Assembly (NCBI RefSeq): GCF_003026475.1
Contig: NZ_PYMC01000001.1
Span: forward strand, 496,001 to 560,000
DNA: 64,000 nucleotides
Direction of reading: 5' to 3'
Source: Photobacterium lipolyticum
GTDB lineage: Bacteria; Pseudomonadota; Gammaproteobacteria; Enterobacterales; Vibrionaceae
In this document: in pieces, positions 29,563-39,897 of the stretch
Position numbering within the stretch: position 1 is the stretch's first letter
Layout: each line of letters begins with the position of its first letter
The notes under the pieces: generated by a model
What the model was told of the DNA's origin: nothing
What the model saw: the letters and a program-made list of their open reading frames with translations, nothing else
The model's database searches: none
Program-made: the position numbers and the translations under genes

Positions 29563-29916
29563 ATATCTTATCCAAAAATCAATCTTTCTGCCGGTATGCT
29601 AACAACTCCTTTCATGGCTGAATACTGATTCTGACATTTCTCTTCCTATTCCGTGACCTCGTATTAATAAAAACGAATAACATTGTATGCATGTGGTTGA
29701 TATCTCAATTTCAACAGAAATGATCGCCGTGTCTCAAGCGTCTCTCCCTCATTCACGTTAAGCGCGGTGAATATATGGTCATTTTATACTCAAGTCAGTT
29801 CAAAAGTCAGAATCCCGTATAACGAGATGGTTGGGGGATATATAATTTCAGGATTTGCCAGCCTGCCCTCTGAGCGTCATACTTAGCCTAATTCCCTTAG
29901 AAAGTAGGCCCTTCCT
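29563..29916. other. Intergenic between sixA and peptidase gene
   Basis: About 350 bp between divergent genes. It should contain both promoters; I see no clear operator, RNA or repeat. Confidence 0.4.
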
Positions 29917-32682
29917 GTGCACATTAGTCCAAACGATAACAAGCAGTACCGCTATTTGACCTTAGATAATAAGCTCAAGGTACTTCTGGTGCATGACATC
30001 AATGCACCTCGTTCTGCTGCAGCACTTTCTGTCAAAGTCGGGCATTTTGATGATCCTGCTGACCGCCAAGGTATGGCCCATTTTCTTGAGCATATGCTGT
30101 TTCTTGGCACAAAAAAATATCCGAAGGTCGGTGAATTCCAGACTTTCATTAACCACAGCGGCGGAAGTAATAATGCCTGGACGGGCACAGAAAACACCAC
30201 TTTCTTCTTTGAAGTGAGTCCGCATAATTTTGAGGAAGGGTTGGACCGTTTCGGCCAGTTTTTTACGGCGCCGTTATTCAATGAAGAAGCCGTCGACAAA
30301 GAACGGCAAGCTGTTGATTCTGAATATAAACTAAAATTAAAAGATGATGTGCGCCGTCTTTACCAGGTGCACAAAGAGACCATCAATCCAGCCCACCCTT
30401 TTACCAAGTTTTCGGTGGGGGACCTGACCACATTAGATGACAGAAACAATCTTTCTGTCCGGGAAGAGTTGCTGGCCTTTTACCATACTCACTATTCAGC
30501 AAATTTAATGGGGCTGGTACTGCTTGGGCCACAATCGCTAGACGAATTAGAAAACTATGCCCAGACGTACTTCAGCCACATTAACAACACAGACGAGCCT
30601 AAACCTGTCATTACAGCCCCTCTGGTAACCGAAAAAGAAAACGCTCAATTTATTCAGATTGAACCCATTAAAGAAGTGCGCAAACTGACGCTGTCGTTTT
30701 CGTTGCCTTCGGTAGATGAGTTTTATCAGCAAAAACCGCTCTCGTACCTGGCGCACTTATTGGGCAATGAAGGGCCAGGCAGCTTAATGTCATTGCTTAA
30801 AAGCCGAGGACTTATCAATACATTAGCGGCAGGCGGAGGCATTAACGGCAGTAATTTCCGCGAATATACTGTCAGCCTCAATTTAACCCCCAAGGGGCTG
30901 AATAATGTCGATGCCATCGTGACGTCAGTTTTTCAGTATATCGCCCTGATCGAGCAACAAGGCCTCGATGCATGGCGCTATAAGGAAAAACAATCGGTTT
31001 TAGAATTGGCTTTCCGCTATCAGGAAAAAAGCCGTCCGCTTGATACGGTCAGCTATCTGGTGATGAATCTGCTCCACTATGCTCCGGAAGATGTCATCTA
31101 CGGTGATTATATGATGACAGATTATAATGAACCGCTACTGCGTGATCTACTGGGGTATCTACGCCCCGATAACATGCGCCTTGTACTCGTTGCGCAAGGA
31201 CAACATTACGATAAGATCGCGCAGTGGTACCACACCCCATATTCTGTGACGCCGTTTACTGCAGAACAGTTATCTCGATGGCAACAGGTCAAACTGGATC
31301 CCGAGTTATTACTGCCAGAACCAAACCCCTACATTTGTGAACAATTAGATCCTCATGCTCTGGCGCCGGGATCTGAACTTCCCCCGCAGCTGATCCAGGA
31401 TCTCCCGGGATTCCGTTTATGGTATAAGCAAGAGCATGATTTCCGGGTTCCCAAAGGAGTTGTCTATGTTGCGATTGACAGCCCGCATGCCGTCAACTCT
31501 CCACGTAACATTGTGAAAACCCGTTTATGTGTAGAATTGTTGCTTGAGGCTATCAACGAAAAAGCTTACCCGGCAGAAATTGCGGGGATGTCTTATAACC
31601 TGTATGCCCACCAGGGCGGTGTCACCCTGCAGCTCTCTGGCTTCAGTGAAAAGCAGCCCCTGCTGATGAAGTTAATTCTCGATCGCTTTGCCAACCGTAC
31701 ATTTAATCAGGACCGCTTTGATAACATTAAAGCTCAGATGCTACGAAACTGGCGTAATGCCGCGCAAGATAAGCCGATTTCTCAGCTGTTTAATGAGTTG
31801 ACCGGGCTGCTGCAACCCAATAATCCCCCTTACCCGGCATTGATCGAAGCACTGGAGTCGGTTGAAGTCGATGAGCTCCCGGCCTTTGTTGAGGCAATGT
31901 TTGCCGAGCTCCATATTGATACCTTTATCTACGGCAACTGGCTGAAAGATGATGCACTGGCACTGGCTGAAATCCTGAAAAATGCATTCCGCGTGACCGA
32001 TCAGCTTTACGGCGAATCACAGCGTCCGCTGGTCCGTCTGGCCCAGTCAGGCACCAGAACTTATGAGATCATCTGCAACCATGCTGATTCTGCTATTCTG
32101 ATGTACTACCAGTCGCGACAAACCACCCCGCGCAAGATTGCCATTTACACTCTGGCCAATCACCTGATGTCGACGACCTTTTTCCATGAGTTGCGAACCA
32201 AGCAGCAGTTGGGCTATATGGTAGGCACGGCAAACCTACCGCTAAACCGCCACCCTGGATTGATCTTCTATATTCAGTCGCCCGTTGCCGGTCCGCAGTA
32301 TTTGTCCGAGGCCATTGATGATTTCGCCAATGCCTTTGCCTTGGTGTTATTAGAGCTCAATGAAGCGCAATGGCAAGCCAGCAAGCAGGGGCTGATTGCA
32401 CAGATTTCGGAGCCTGATACCAATTTACGCAGCCGCGCTCAACGTTACTGGGTGAGCATTGGCAATAAAGATAATGAATTTAACCAGCGTTCAAAAGTAG
32501 TTCATGAGCTAACCGCGCTAAGCCGTGCCGATATGGTGCGTTTTATTGTCGATATCGTTAAGCCCCGAACATCCAACCGTCTGGTTATGCACTGTAAGGG
32601 CCAAGCGCACGCAAACCTTGAGCCATTAGATATCGGCCAGCCAATTGAATCAATAACGGAATTCCAGCAACAAGCCAGGTAA
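29917..32682 (+). CDS. Insulinase-family (M16) zinc metallopeptidase, pitrilysin-like
   Basis: 921 residues, starting at a GTG (29917) behind AAGTAGG. The inverted zinc motif HFLEH is at 55-59 and the third ligand lies in the EYKLK region near 140. The four-domain size and the second-half motifs (ELRTKQQLGYMVG, FYIQSP) match protease III/insulin-degrading enzymes. Unlike E. coli PtrA it has no signal peptide, so it is likely cytoplasmic and may degrade short peptides. Single gene followed by a terminator. Confidence 0.93.
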   Translation: MHISPNDNKQYRYLTLDNKLKVLLVHDINAPRSAAALSVKVGHFDDPADRQGMAHFLEHMLFLGTKKYPKVGEFQTFINHSGGSNNAWTGTENTTFFFEVSPHNFEEGLDRFGQFFTAPLFNEEAVDKERQAVDSEYKLKLKDDVRRLYQVHKETINPAHPFTKFSVGDLTTLDDRNNLSVREELLAFYHTHYSANLMGLVLLGPQSLDELENYAQTYFSHINNTDEPKPVITAPLVTEKENAQFIQIEPIKEVRKLTLSFSLPSVDEFYQQKPLSYLAHLLGNEGPGSLMSLLKSRGLINTLAAGGGINGSNFREYTVSLNLTPKGLNNVDAIVTSVFQYIALIEQQGLDAWRYKEKQSVLELAFRYQEKSRPLDTVSYLVMNLLHYAPEDVIYGDYMMTDYNEPLLRDLLGYLRPDNMRLVLVAQGQHYDKIAQWYHTPYSVTPFTAEQLSRWQQVKLDPELLLPEPNPYICEQLDPHALAPGSELPPQLIQDLPGFRLWYKQEHDFRVPKGVVYVAIDSPHAVNSPRNIVKTRLCVELLLEAINEKAYPAEIAGMSYNLYAHQGGVTLQLSGFSEKQPLLMKLILDRFANRTFNQDRFDNIKAQMLRNWRNAAQDKPISQLFNELTGLLQPNNPPYPALIEALESVEVDELPAFVEAMFAELHIDTFIYGNWLKDDALALAEILKNAFRVTDQLYGESQRPLVRLAQSGTRTYEIICNHADSAILMYYQSRQTTPRKIAIYTLANHLMSTTFFHELRTKQQLGYMVGTANLPLNRHPGLIFYIQSPVAGPQYLSEAIDDFANAFALVLLELNEAQWQASKQGLIAQISEPDTNLRSRAQRYWVSIGNKDNEFNQRSKVVHELTALSRADMVRFIVDIVKPRTSNRLVMHCKGQAHANLEPLDIGQPIESITEFQQQAR

Positions 32683-32722
32683 TCCAATTCTCAACGACCA
32701 TCTCCCTCCACCTCTAAATCAA

Positions 32723-32744
32723 AAGGCCTGCAGATGCAGGCCTT
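32723..32744 (+). terminator. Hairpin after the M16 peptidase gene
   Basis: AAGGCCTGC / GCAGGCCTT with a 4-nt loop, followed by AAATTT. Forty bases beyond the peptidase stop and ~75 beyond the convergent fadJ stop, so it may serve both strands. Confidence 0.65.
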
Positions 32745-32817
32745 AAATTTAGGCAGGCAAGAAATTATGCCCGTTGAAAGCTTCGATCGTTAAAAGCTAC
32801 GATCGTTGAAAAAAGCG

Positions 32818-34980
32818 TTAGCCATAAAAAGACTGCTCTTCGTTGGCCATTGCCACCAGCTTTTCACAAGGCGTAAAGCGCTCGCCATACTTGTCAACGT
32901 GCTCCGTGAGCAGTTCAACCACCCGTTTCGCGCCGAGTTTATCCATATAGCGGAACGGGCCGCCAAGGAATGGCGGGAAGCCAATCCCGAAGATGGCACC
33001 AATGTCGCCGTCGCGAGGAGATTGGATAACCCCCTCATCAAGGCAACGGGCCGCTTCATTGAGCATCATCAGCGTACAGCGCAGTGCAATATCTAGCCCG
33101 GCCGCCTTTTGCTTTGGCTCCAGAGAAAGCAGCTTATAAACGGTTTTATCTACTTCTTTCTTCTTGGCATTGCTCTGCTTCGCATTGTAAAGATAGAATC
33201 CTTTACCGCTCTTACGCCCTTTTCGGCCATCATTAAGCAACAAGTCAAACACATCCGGCGCTTTAAACCGCTCGCCAAGTTCAGCAAGCAGGATCGGGCT
33301 GATCTTAGCGCCAATGTCCACCCCGACTTCATCTAACAAGGTGATGGGGCCGACCGGGAAGCCAAAGTCCAGCAACGCATTATCGATATGTTCAATCGGC
33401 TCGCCACTCAATAAAACCGATGCCGCTTCATTCATATAAGGCGCCAGAATACGATTAACGTAAAAACCCGCTTTATCAGCCACAACAATCGGTGTTTTGC
33501 CCTGTTTTTTCGCCAGTGCCACCGCAGTTGCGATAGTCTCTGCAGATGTCCCCGCTCCTGTTTCGGTACCCAGGTGCGGGATCACTTCTACCAACGGCAT
33601 TTTTTCTACCGGGCTGAAGTAATGCAGGCCGACCACATTTTCAGGGCGCTCTGCCGCCGCGGCAATCTGGTGGATAGGCAATGATGACGTATTCGTCGCA
33701 AAAATGGTGGTTGGCGAAGTCTTTTGCTCAACATCCCGCACCATTTGATGCTTCAGATCCAGATCTTCAAATACTGCTTCAACCACAACATCGACATTAG
33801 CAAAACCTTTAAAACTGGTGCCACCAGTAATTTGCATCATCTGGCTTTGCAGTTCTGCCTTATTGATAATTCGACGTTTGCACTTTTTATCCAGTAACTT
33901 GAAGTTATAGGCCAGTGCATTCTGAATACCATCGTTGGCGATATCTTTGATCCGTACCGGGTAACCGGCCTTGGTTGCCGTGACATGGCTGATCCCACCG
34001 CCCATCAGGCCACCGCCCAACACCCCGACTTTGCTGATTTTTGCAGGTTGAGCATCTGAACCCGTTTCTTTCTTCATCGCTGTCGTGGCAAAGAAAATAC
34101 TCCGTAATGCCGCCGACTCAGGTGTCATCACCAGCTCACCAAAACGTTTGGCTTCTTGTTGCAGCCCTTTTTTCACGCCATGCTGTAAGCCATATTTGAT
34201 AACTTCGAGGATAGCGTCAGCAGCGGGATAATTGCCACGGGTTTTCTCATGGGTCTTTTTCGCTGCCTGATCAAAAACAACAGAGCGGCCTAACGCATTG
34301 CCCCCCATCGCCCAATCCTGAAACGAATGTTTGCGCTTTGGCTTCTCTGTCAAAGCTTGTTTCTCAGCGACCTCAAGCAGAATGCTATGCGGTACGACTT
34401 CATCAGCCACACCAAGTTTCTTCGCTTTTTTTGCCCGAAGTTGTTTACCGGTCAGGATCATATCCAGCGCACTAGCCACTCCAATCAGGCGAGGCAAACG
34501 CTGGGTTCCACCTGAACCGGGCAGCAAACCCAGCTGTACTTCAGGTAGTCCCAATCGGGTCTTGTCATCATCACTACAGACTCGGCTATGACAGGCCAGT
34601 GCCAGTTCAAGCCCTCCCCCCAGACACGGTCCGTGAATTGCCGCAACCACATGGAACGGCAGCGTTTCTAACTGTGCAAACAGCTCCTGCCCTTTCGTTG
34701 CGAGTTGCTGGGCCTCTTCAGCCGTCGTACAGGCATCAAGCATGCGAATATCGGCACCGGCGATAAAGTTATCCGGTTTGCCGGAATACACCACCATGCC
34801 TTTGATGTCTTTCTTGGTTTTCAGCTCAGCCAGCACGTCTGAGACTTGGTCTGCAAACGCTGACTGCAAGGTGTTCATCTTCTCGCCGGGCACATCAATC
34901 TTGAGCCAGGCGACACCATTTTCACTGTATGACAATGAAAATGCAGAAGGTCGTTCATTTGAAGATTCATACTGTGTCAT
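32818..34980 (-). CDS. fadJ: Fatty-acid oxidation complex alpha subunit FadJ
   Basis: 720 residues. N-terminal enoyl-CoA hydratase/isomerase half ([51 protein letters not shown]) and C-terminal 3-hydroxyacyl-CoA dehydrogenase half with the NAD site [18 protein letters not shown], the [11 protein letters not shown] motif and [17 protein letters not shown]. It catalyses the second and third steps of beta-oxidation and pairs with the thiolase FadI. The order fadI-fadJ, the length and the neighbours favour FadJ over FadB. Its ATG overlaps the fadI stop by one base (TAATG), showing translational coupling. Confidence 0.96.
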   Translation of the reverse strand: MTQYESSNERPSAFSLSYSENGVAWLKIDVPGEKMNTLQSAFADQVSDVLAELKTKKDIKGMVVYSGKPDNFIAGADIRMLDACTTAEEAQQLATKGQELFAQLETLPFHVVAAIHGPCLGGGLELALACHSRVCSDDDKTRLGLPEVQLGLLPGSGGTQRLPRLIGVASALDMILTGKQLRAKKAKKLGVADEVVPHSILLEVAEKQALTEKPKRKHSFQDWAMGGNALGRSVVFDQAAKKTHEKTRGNYPAADAILEVIKYGLQHGVKKGLQQEAKRFGELVMTPESAALRSIFFATTAMKKETGSDAQPAKISKVGVLGGGLMGGGISHVTATKAGYPVRIKDIANDGIQNALAYNFKLLDKKCKRRIINKAELQSQMMQITGGTSFKGFANVDVVVEAVFEDLDLKHQMVRDVEQKTSPTTIFATNTSSLPIHQIAAAAERPENVVGLHYFSPVEKMPLVEVIPHLGTETGAGTSAETIATAVALAKKQGKTPIVVADKAGFYVNRILAPYMNEAASVLLSGEPIEHIDNALLDFGFPVGPITLLDEVGVDIGAKISPILLAELGERFKAPDVFDLLLNDGRKGRKSGKGFYLYNAKQSNAKKKEVDKTVYKLLSLEPKQKAAGLDIALRCTLMMLNEAARCLDEGVIQSPRDGDIGAIFGIGFPPFLGGPFRYMDKLGAKRVVELLTEHVDKYGERFTPCEKLVAMANEEQSFYG

Positions 34981-36290
34981 TATTCTGCCTCCAAGATCAT
35001 TGCTGCGCCCAGTCCACCTGCGGCACAGGCCGTATTGAGTGCCAAACCGCCCCCCCGACGCTGCAACTCACGCAAGGTTTGGGTGATCATCCTTGCACCC
35101 GTTGCGGCAAACGGGTGACCGTAAGCCAGAGAGCCGCCAAGGACATTGAACTTATCCATGTCAATCTCACCGATAGCCTGGCGGCGTCCTAATTTCTCTT
35201 CAGCAAATTTCTGCGAACCAAACATCTTCACGTTGGCCAGCGTTTGAGCCGCAAACGCTTCGTGCATATCAATCAGGGTAAGATCTGCCAACGTGATCCC
35301 GGCACGATCCAGGGCGATAGGTGTCGCATATGATGGCCCCATCAACATATCTTTTTCCACGCCTATGGCAGAAAATGCATAAGAGCGGATATAGCCCAGC
35401 GGCGTCAATCCAAGTTCCTTGGCCCGGCCTTCACGCATCAATAAAATAGCGGAGGCACCATCGGTCAATGGCGTACTGTTCGCGGCCGTTACTGAGCCGA
35501 ACTTACGGTCAAAAGCCGGACGGAGTTTGGCATAGGATTCAAGCGTTGATTCCTCACGAATATTATTATCTTTATCAATCCACTGACGATACGGTTCAGG
35601 AAAAGCGGTCATCACTTCATCGCGTATCAGACCATCGTTCCAGGCTTTTGCGGCCAGGGTATGGGAGCGGTGTGCCAGTGCATCTTGCTCTTGACGGCTG
35701 ATCCCATACGTTTTAGCCATCTGCTCGGCAGTCTGGCCCATGCTAATCCCTGTTGAGTACTCAGCAACTGCCGGTGGCACCGGCATCAAGTCTTTCACCT
35801 TCAACTGACTGAGTAGTTTTAAACGCTTCCCCATGGTTCGCGCTTTGCTTAACGCCAGCAAGGTAGCCGCTAATTTTTTAGATACGCCGATAGGCAACAC
35901 AGAAGAAGAATCTGCCCCGCCTGCAATACCAATATCGATGGTACCTGAGATGATGCTTTCCGCGACATTGGCTGCCGCTTGAAAACTGGTCGCACAGGCC
36001 CGGGAAACGCTGTAGGCATCAGTACCGATATTCATGCCAGTACCAAGAACAATTTCACGTGCAATATTAGGGGCTTCAGGCATTTGTACCACTTGGCCAA
36101 ATACAACCTGTTCAATTAATGAAGGGTCAAAATCAAGCTCTTGAAGCATTTCATTGACCACCATTTTCCCCATATCCAGAGCCGGCACACCATTGAAGGC
36201 GGTGGCTTGACGAGCAAACGGGGTACGTAATCCACTTACAATGGCGATGCGCTCACCCTGGCGGGTGGTGAGATCCTGGAGACGTGTCAT
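34980..36290 (-). CDS. fadI: 3-ketoacyl-CoA thiolase FadI
   Basis: 436 residues. Nucleophile cysteine in the [18 protein letters not shown] block, the C-terminal [18 protein letters not shown] with the catalytic histidine, and the second catalytic cysteine in [18 protein letters not shown]. It releases acetyl-CoA in the last step of beta-oxidation and forms the complex with FadJ. The ATG follows AAGGAG at 6 bases. A FadR-like operator at 36334-36350 lies 44 bp upstream, so repression by FadR without long-chain acyl-CoA is likely. Confidence 0.96.
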   Translation of the reverse strand: MTRLQDLTTRQGERIAIVSGLRTPFARQATAFNGVPALDMGKMVVNEMLQELDFDPSLIEQVVFGQVVQMPEAPNIAREIVLGTGMNIGTDAYSVSRACATSFQAAANVAESIISGTIDIGIAGGADSSSVLPIGVSKKLAATLLALSKARTMGKRLKLLSQLKVKDLMPVPPAVAEYSTGISMGQTAEQMAKTYGISRQEQDALAHRSHTLAAKAWNDGLIRDEVMTAFPEPYRQWIDKDNNIREESTLESYAKLRPAFDRKFGSVTAANSTPLTDGASAILLMREGRAKELGLTPLGYIRSYAFSAIGVEKDMLMGPSYATPIALDRAGITLADLTLIDMHEAFAAQTLANVKMFGSQKFAEEKLGRRQAIGEIDMDKFNVLGGSLAYGHPFAATGARMITQTLRELQRRGGGLALNTACAAGGLGAAMILEAE

Positions 36291-36333
36291 CGCTACTCCT
36301 TATTGTTAGGTTGTAGGGCACTGAGATGTGCGC

Positions 36334-36350
36334 TAGAGGTCAGACCACAA
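36334..36350. promoter_or_regulatory. FadR-like operator upstream of fadI
   Basis: The core GGTCAGACCA (36338-36347; minus strand TGGTCTGACC) matches the FadR consensus TGGTCNGACC perfectly. It lies ~45-60 bp upstream of fadI, where a repressor would block the promoter. Confidence 0.75.
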
Positions 36351-36485
36351 TAATTGTAATTGAGCTGTTATACATTTCAAATAAATGTTTCATTTTTGTG
36401 GAAAAGAACAGAAAAGAGAGATCAGAGGCGAGAATGTTGCAAAAACGCAAAACGAAAGATTAGAGGCTCTATACTTTGCTTTAGA

Positions 36486-36570
36486 TAAAAAAAAACCATA
36501 CCTATATGGTATGGTTGTAATTTACGTGGGAAGCTATTTACCAAATAAATGAGCCATCTACGTAAAGATT
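36486..36570 (-). ncRNA. Candidate small RNA or leader with terminator upstream of fadI
   Basis: On the minus strand TTTACGT (36566-36560) pairs with ACGTAAA (36527-36521). An inner stem (GCT-C-ATTTA / TAAAT-AGC, loop TTTGG) lies between them. Immediately after comes AACCATACC-N5-GGTATGGTT followed by nine T. That is a compact hairpin plus an ideal intrinsic terminator with no coding sequence in front of it. A TACAAT hexamer overlaps the 5' side (36573-36568); the real 5' end is unknown. It ends ~140 bp before the fadI FadR site, so it may be an independent RNA or an attenuated leader. Confidence 0.5.
36487..36516 (-). terminator. Intrinsic terminator (minus strand) upstream of fadI
   Basis: Perfect 9-bp stem AACCATACC/GGTATGGTT with a 5-nt loop, followed on the minus strand by nine consecutive T (the A run 36487-36495). 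No minus-strand gene precedes it within 5 kb, so it must end a non-coding transcript. Confidence 0.85.
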
Positions 36571-36890
36571 GTAAGTCAATTAACATAAAGCCAATTGCAA
36601 ATCAGGATAAACCTGATAGGAGAAAGTAAAGTCAGCCTTCAAAAGGAAGTTGTCATCTTGCTCAACAGATAGTAATTATTGAAAACAATGTCTGATCCTC
36701 AGAACTTGTTCTCTCTGACCACTATCAGATGACAGGTACTACTATAGCTTCCCGACCAAGACACAATTTGAACCAGATCAATTTTAGGGCTGATTATCTA
36801 ATTAATCGCACGATCGCTGAAAAAACTAACGAAAATCGGTGCCGCGGTTACCATCTTAATGGGTTAAACACCCTATTGACGGGTAAATTT

Positions 36891-37460
36891 ATGATTAAGC
36901 AATTTTTTCGCAAGAAAAAGTCAGATGCCTCGGTCTCTGTTGATATGAATAAACAAAGACGATATGAAGCCCTTGTCAGGGCATGGCATCGAGATTTATA
37001 CCGCTACGCCTACTGGTTATGTCACGACCCTCATATAGCTGAGGATCTTGTACAGGAAACCTGTTTGCGCGCCTGGCGCTCTCTTGATAGCTTACAGGAT
37101 GACAAAGCAGCAAAATCATGGCTGATCACTATATTACGCCGGGAAAATGCGCGTCGCTTTGAGCGCAAGCAGCTGGACTTAGTCGATATTGACGACTATC
37201 CCATTGCCGATACCCATCAGCAGGGAATGGGAATAGATATTGAACAAATGCTGCGCCGCCAAATCATGAAATTAGCGCCAGAGTACCGAGAACCTTTAGT
37301 GTTGCAGGTAATGGCAGGCTTTAATGGCGATGAAATAGCGGAGATATTGGGGTTAAACCGCAATACCGTAATGACACGCTTGTTCCGCGCAAGAAATCAG
37401 CTAAAAGATCAAATCGAGAAACAGTCCGAGCGGAGGGGGCAACAAAATGGACGATCTTGA
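36891..37460 (+). CDS. ECF-type RNA polymerase sigma factor
   Basis: About 189 residues from the ATG at 36891; the frame stays open to 36729, and an ATG at 36945 (MNKQRRYEAL) is also possible. Region 2: WHRDLYRYAYWLCHDPHIAEDLVQETCLRAWRSL. Region 4: LAPEYREPLVLQVMAGFNGDEIAEILGLNRNTVMTRLFRARNQL. This is a two-domain group IV sigma factor. Its stop lies 14 bp inside the next gene, so the sigma factor and its membrane partner are translationally coupled in the usual sigma/anti-sigma manner. The signal and target promoters are unknown; the neighbours are fatty-acid and outer-membrane genes. Confidence 0.9.
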   Translation: MIKQFFRKKKSDASVSVDMNKQRRYEALVRAWHRDLYRYAYWLCHDPHIAEDLVQETCLRAWRSLDSLQDDKAAKSWLITILRRENARRFERKQLDLVDIDDYPIADTHQQGMGIDIEQMLRRQIMKLAPEYREPLVLQVMAGFNGDEIAEILGLNRNTVMTRLFRARNQLKDQIEKQSERRGQQNGRS

Positions 37461-38160
37461 ATTCCGTCGCCGTATCTTGTCTGATCCTAACGATAATAGC
37501 CCAGACATGGCAACGGCCAGAAATTCTTCAGTGAACAATCGAAAGTTATCTGATGAATTACAGCAATTAGATGCACAAATCGACAATATCCTAAAAGTGG
37601 ATGTACCGGATGACCTTGCCGACCGCATTTTATTTCATCAATCGGGACAATCACCCGACAAGCCGAATAAAGCCCGTTTCCACCTGGCTATCGCTGCGTC
37701 TGTTGCTTTTGTCTTCGGGCTCTTATTGGGACAATACAATCTCCAGATACTGCCGCCGGCTGAAATTACCGGGATTGGACAGATCGCCTTGCAACATATA
37801 CACAGTGAAGCCCCTTTCATTGAGGGGGTAGATGAATCGGTCAGCCTCAGGCAAGTAAATGCCAAGTTGCAGCCTTTTGGAACCAACCTGACCGAGCTGC
37901 CTGGCCATGTGTACTATGTTAATCACTGTGGCTTCGGCGGTCAGAATGCGCTGCATATGGTTATGGAAACTGAACAAGGCAAGGTTACTGTTTTTGTGGT
38001 ACCAGAAACAACCACAACCTCTTTAAACTTTAACGACAGTCAAATGGAAGGCGTTGTCGTACCGCTTCAACATACCAGCTTAATTGTGGTCGGCGAAAAA
38101 GGCCAGGACGTCACCCCTATTGCCAACACCATAAAATCAGAGATGCGCTGGAAAATTTAA
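37447..38160 (+). CDS. DUF3379-type single-pass membrane protein, probable anti-sigma factor
   Basis: 237 residues. A cytoplasmic N-terminal ~75 residues (DLEFRRRILSDPND..., with LQQLDAQIDNILKVDVPDDLADRIL), one transmembrane helix (about 77-97, LAIAASVAFVFGLLLGQ), then a ~140-residue periplasmic domain with one cysteine (NHCGFGGQ). This matches the DUF3379 proteins found beside such sigma factors. The overlap with the sigma gene and the N-in topology support an anti-sigma role, which is inference from context. Confidence 0.75.
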   Translation: MDDLEFRRRILSDPNDNSPDMATARNSSVNNRKLSDELQQLDAQIDNILKVDVPDDLADRILFHQSGQSPDKPNKARFHLAIAASVAFVFGLLLGQYNLQILPPAEITGIGQIALQHIHSEAPFIEGVDESVSLRQVNAKLQPFGTNLTELPGHVYYVNHCGFGGQNALHMVMETEQGKVTVFVVPETTTTSLNFNDSQMEGVVVPLQHTSLIVVGEKGQDVTPIANTIKSEMRWKI

Positions 38161-38180
38161 CCGCTTAGAAGCCACACCCA

Positions 38181-38215
38181 AAAGCCATTATCAAAACTAA
38201 TGATAATGGCTTTAC
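38181..38215 (+). terminator. Terminator after the sigma/anti-sigma pair
   Basis: AAAGCCATTATC (38181-38192) pairs with GATAATGGCTTT (38202-38213), loop 9, ending in TTTACTT. It lies 21 bp beyond the DUF3379 stop. Confidence 0.75.
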
Positions 38216-38354
38216 TTATGCCCCTGAAATATACCCCTTATTTTTATGCTACCCCTGTTGCATACTTGAGATTTCATTATCACGCCGTTTACCTTAAATT
38301 CGGTACACTCGACCGCGAAATTGTTCACTTCACAATAACAATCAACGAAATAAC

Positions 38355-38371
38355 AACTGGTCAGATTTGAT
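38355..38371. promoter_or_regulatory. FadR-like operator upstream of first fadL
   Basis: AACTGGTCAGATTTGAT matches the FadR 17-mer AACTGGTCNGACCAGTT at 13 of 16 fixed positions, with one half-site perfect. It lies ~90 bp upstream of the ATG. Confidence 0.6.
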
Positions 38372-38457
38372 AGTTCAGGTTACAGACCTACAATCTTGCG
38401 CGATCTGTCAATATAGACAGGCACATATGCACGAAACGATTAGGAATAATAATAAAT

Positions 38458-39708
38458 ATGAACAAGAAGCGTCTGTTTTCACAATCACTGATTGCTGCAG
38501 CAATTACTCTTGCAGCATCTCAGCAAGCACTTGCTGCAGGTTTCCAATTAAATGCACAATCCGCTACAGGTCTGGGCCGTGCATTTGCAGGTGATGCCGT
38601 TATCGCTGATAACGCCTCTGCCATGTCGCGTAACGCGGCGGCAATGTCTCTTTTCAATGCGCCGGCCATCTCGCTGGGTATTAATGCCATTGATACTGAC
38701 ATTGAAGTAAAAAATGCTAACTATACAAACGTATTCGGACAAACTAGCTCGTTAGATAACCAGCAAATTGGCGATACGTCTTATGCACCGAACATCTTCT
38801 ACATCCACCCAATTAATGAAAAGTGGACGGTTGGTACAGGAATCTATTCTAACTTCGGTACCAAAACCGAATTTAGCAGTAACTACCCAGCTAGTGAATA
38901 TGGTGGCATGACAGACGTTAAAAGCGTTAATTTTGCGCTAAGTACCTCTTACCGCATCAACCAGCAATGGAGCGTCGGTGGTGGCTTAGATATTATCTAC
39001 GGTGAAGGTAAACTTCAGCGCAGCAACGAAACACTAGAAAACCTAATTGCATTAAAAACAGGGAAGAAAGGTAAATTATTAGATGTTGATGCGAATGGCG
39101 TTGGCGTTGGCTGGAATATCGGTACGGTCTATGAGCTAAATGAAAACAATCGCTTCGGCCTGTCATATCGCTACAGTCCTGAACTGGAAACTGAAGGTGA
39201 TATGACTTACATGGGTAACGACATTAGTAACGATAAGTTAATAATGCCACTACCTGATATGGCTGAATTCTCTGGCTTCCACAAGCTGAATGATCTATTC
39301 GCCGTCCATTATAGCGTTCAGTGGATAGGTTGGAGTGCTTTCGACAAACTGGAAACCGAAGGTAATGCAAATGCAACGTTAAACACTTACGAGTGGCAAG
39401 ATGGTTGGCATTATGCGATTGGTGGTACTTATTACCTGAACAACGACTGGACCCTGCGGGCGGGTTATATGTATGACACCAGCGCTCAGGATGAAATCAC
39501 CTCAATTTCAGTGCCGGATTCAGATCGTCAGTGGTTCTCAGGTGGCTTTACCTATCACATCAGCGCTAAATCCAACATCGACTTTGGCCTGACTTACCTG
39601 CTAGGTAAAGATGTTGCTGTTAGCGAAACCAATGGCCTTACTAGCATTCAAGCAACTACCCGCGCTAACGCATGGTTATACGGTATTCAGTACAGCCGTT
39701 CGTTCTAA
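38458..39708 (+). CDS. fadL: Outer-membrane long-chain fatty acid transporter FadL, copy 1
   Basis: 416 residues with a signal peptide (cleavage after SQQALA, residue ~26) and the FadL start AGFQLNAQSATGLGRAFAGDA. The rest is an amphipathic beta barrel ending in the aromatic YGIQYSRSF. It lets long-chain fatty acids diffuse laterally into the periplasm. The conserved NPA motif near mature residue 35 reads RNAAAM here rather than RNPAxM, an oddity because this stretch contributes to the hatch. 37% or so identity by eye to copy 2 in tandem. A FadR-like site is upstream. Confidence 0.93.
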   Translation: MNKKRLFSQSLIAAAITLAASQQALAAGFQLNAQSATGLGRAFAGDAVIADNASAMSRNAAAMSLFNAPAISLGINAIDTDIEVKNANYTNVFGQTSSLDNQQIGDTSYAPNIFYIHPINEKWTVGTGIYSNFGTKTEFSSNYPASEYGGMTDVKSVNFALSTSYRINQQWSVGGGLDIIYGEGKLQRSNETLENLIALKTGKKGKLLDVDANGVGVGWNIGTVYELNENNRFGLSYRYSPELETEGDMTYMGNDISNDKLIMPLPDMAEFSGFHKLNDLFAVHYSVQWIGWSAFDKLETEGNANATLNTYEWQDGWHYAIGGTYYLNNDWTLRAGYMYDTSAQDEITSISVPDSDRQWFSGGFTYHISAKSNIDFGLTYLLGKDVAVSETNGLTSIQATTRANAWLYGIQYSRSF

Positions 39709-39738
39709 TTTCAGCGAACAATTGCTAGCTATATAATT

Positions 39739-39762
39739 AAGGGAGCCTCAGGCTCCCTTTTT
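39739..39762 (+). terminator. Terminator after first fadL
   Basis: AAGGGAGCC-TCA-GGCTCCCTT followed by TTT. A compact strong hairpin 30 bp after the stop, separating the two fadL transcripts. Confidence 0.9.
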
Positions 39763-39897
39763 GTTTATTGACTCTTTCATTGCTTTTTTGGGTTGATAAC
39801 CAAAGTGCTTCACTTTATTCAAGGCCTTGTCATAGCCTACTTTCAGTGAACACATGATCGCTGAAACCCTCCAATTCAGACACAAGTGTACGCTGAA

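Noticed and set aside
36729-36890. N-terminal extension of the sigma factor
   Set aside because: The 54 extra residues show no sigma-region pattern and lie in the candidate promoter region.
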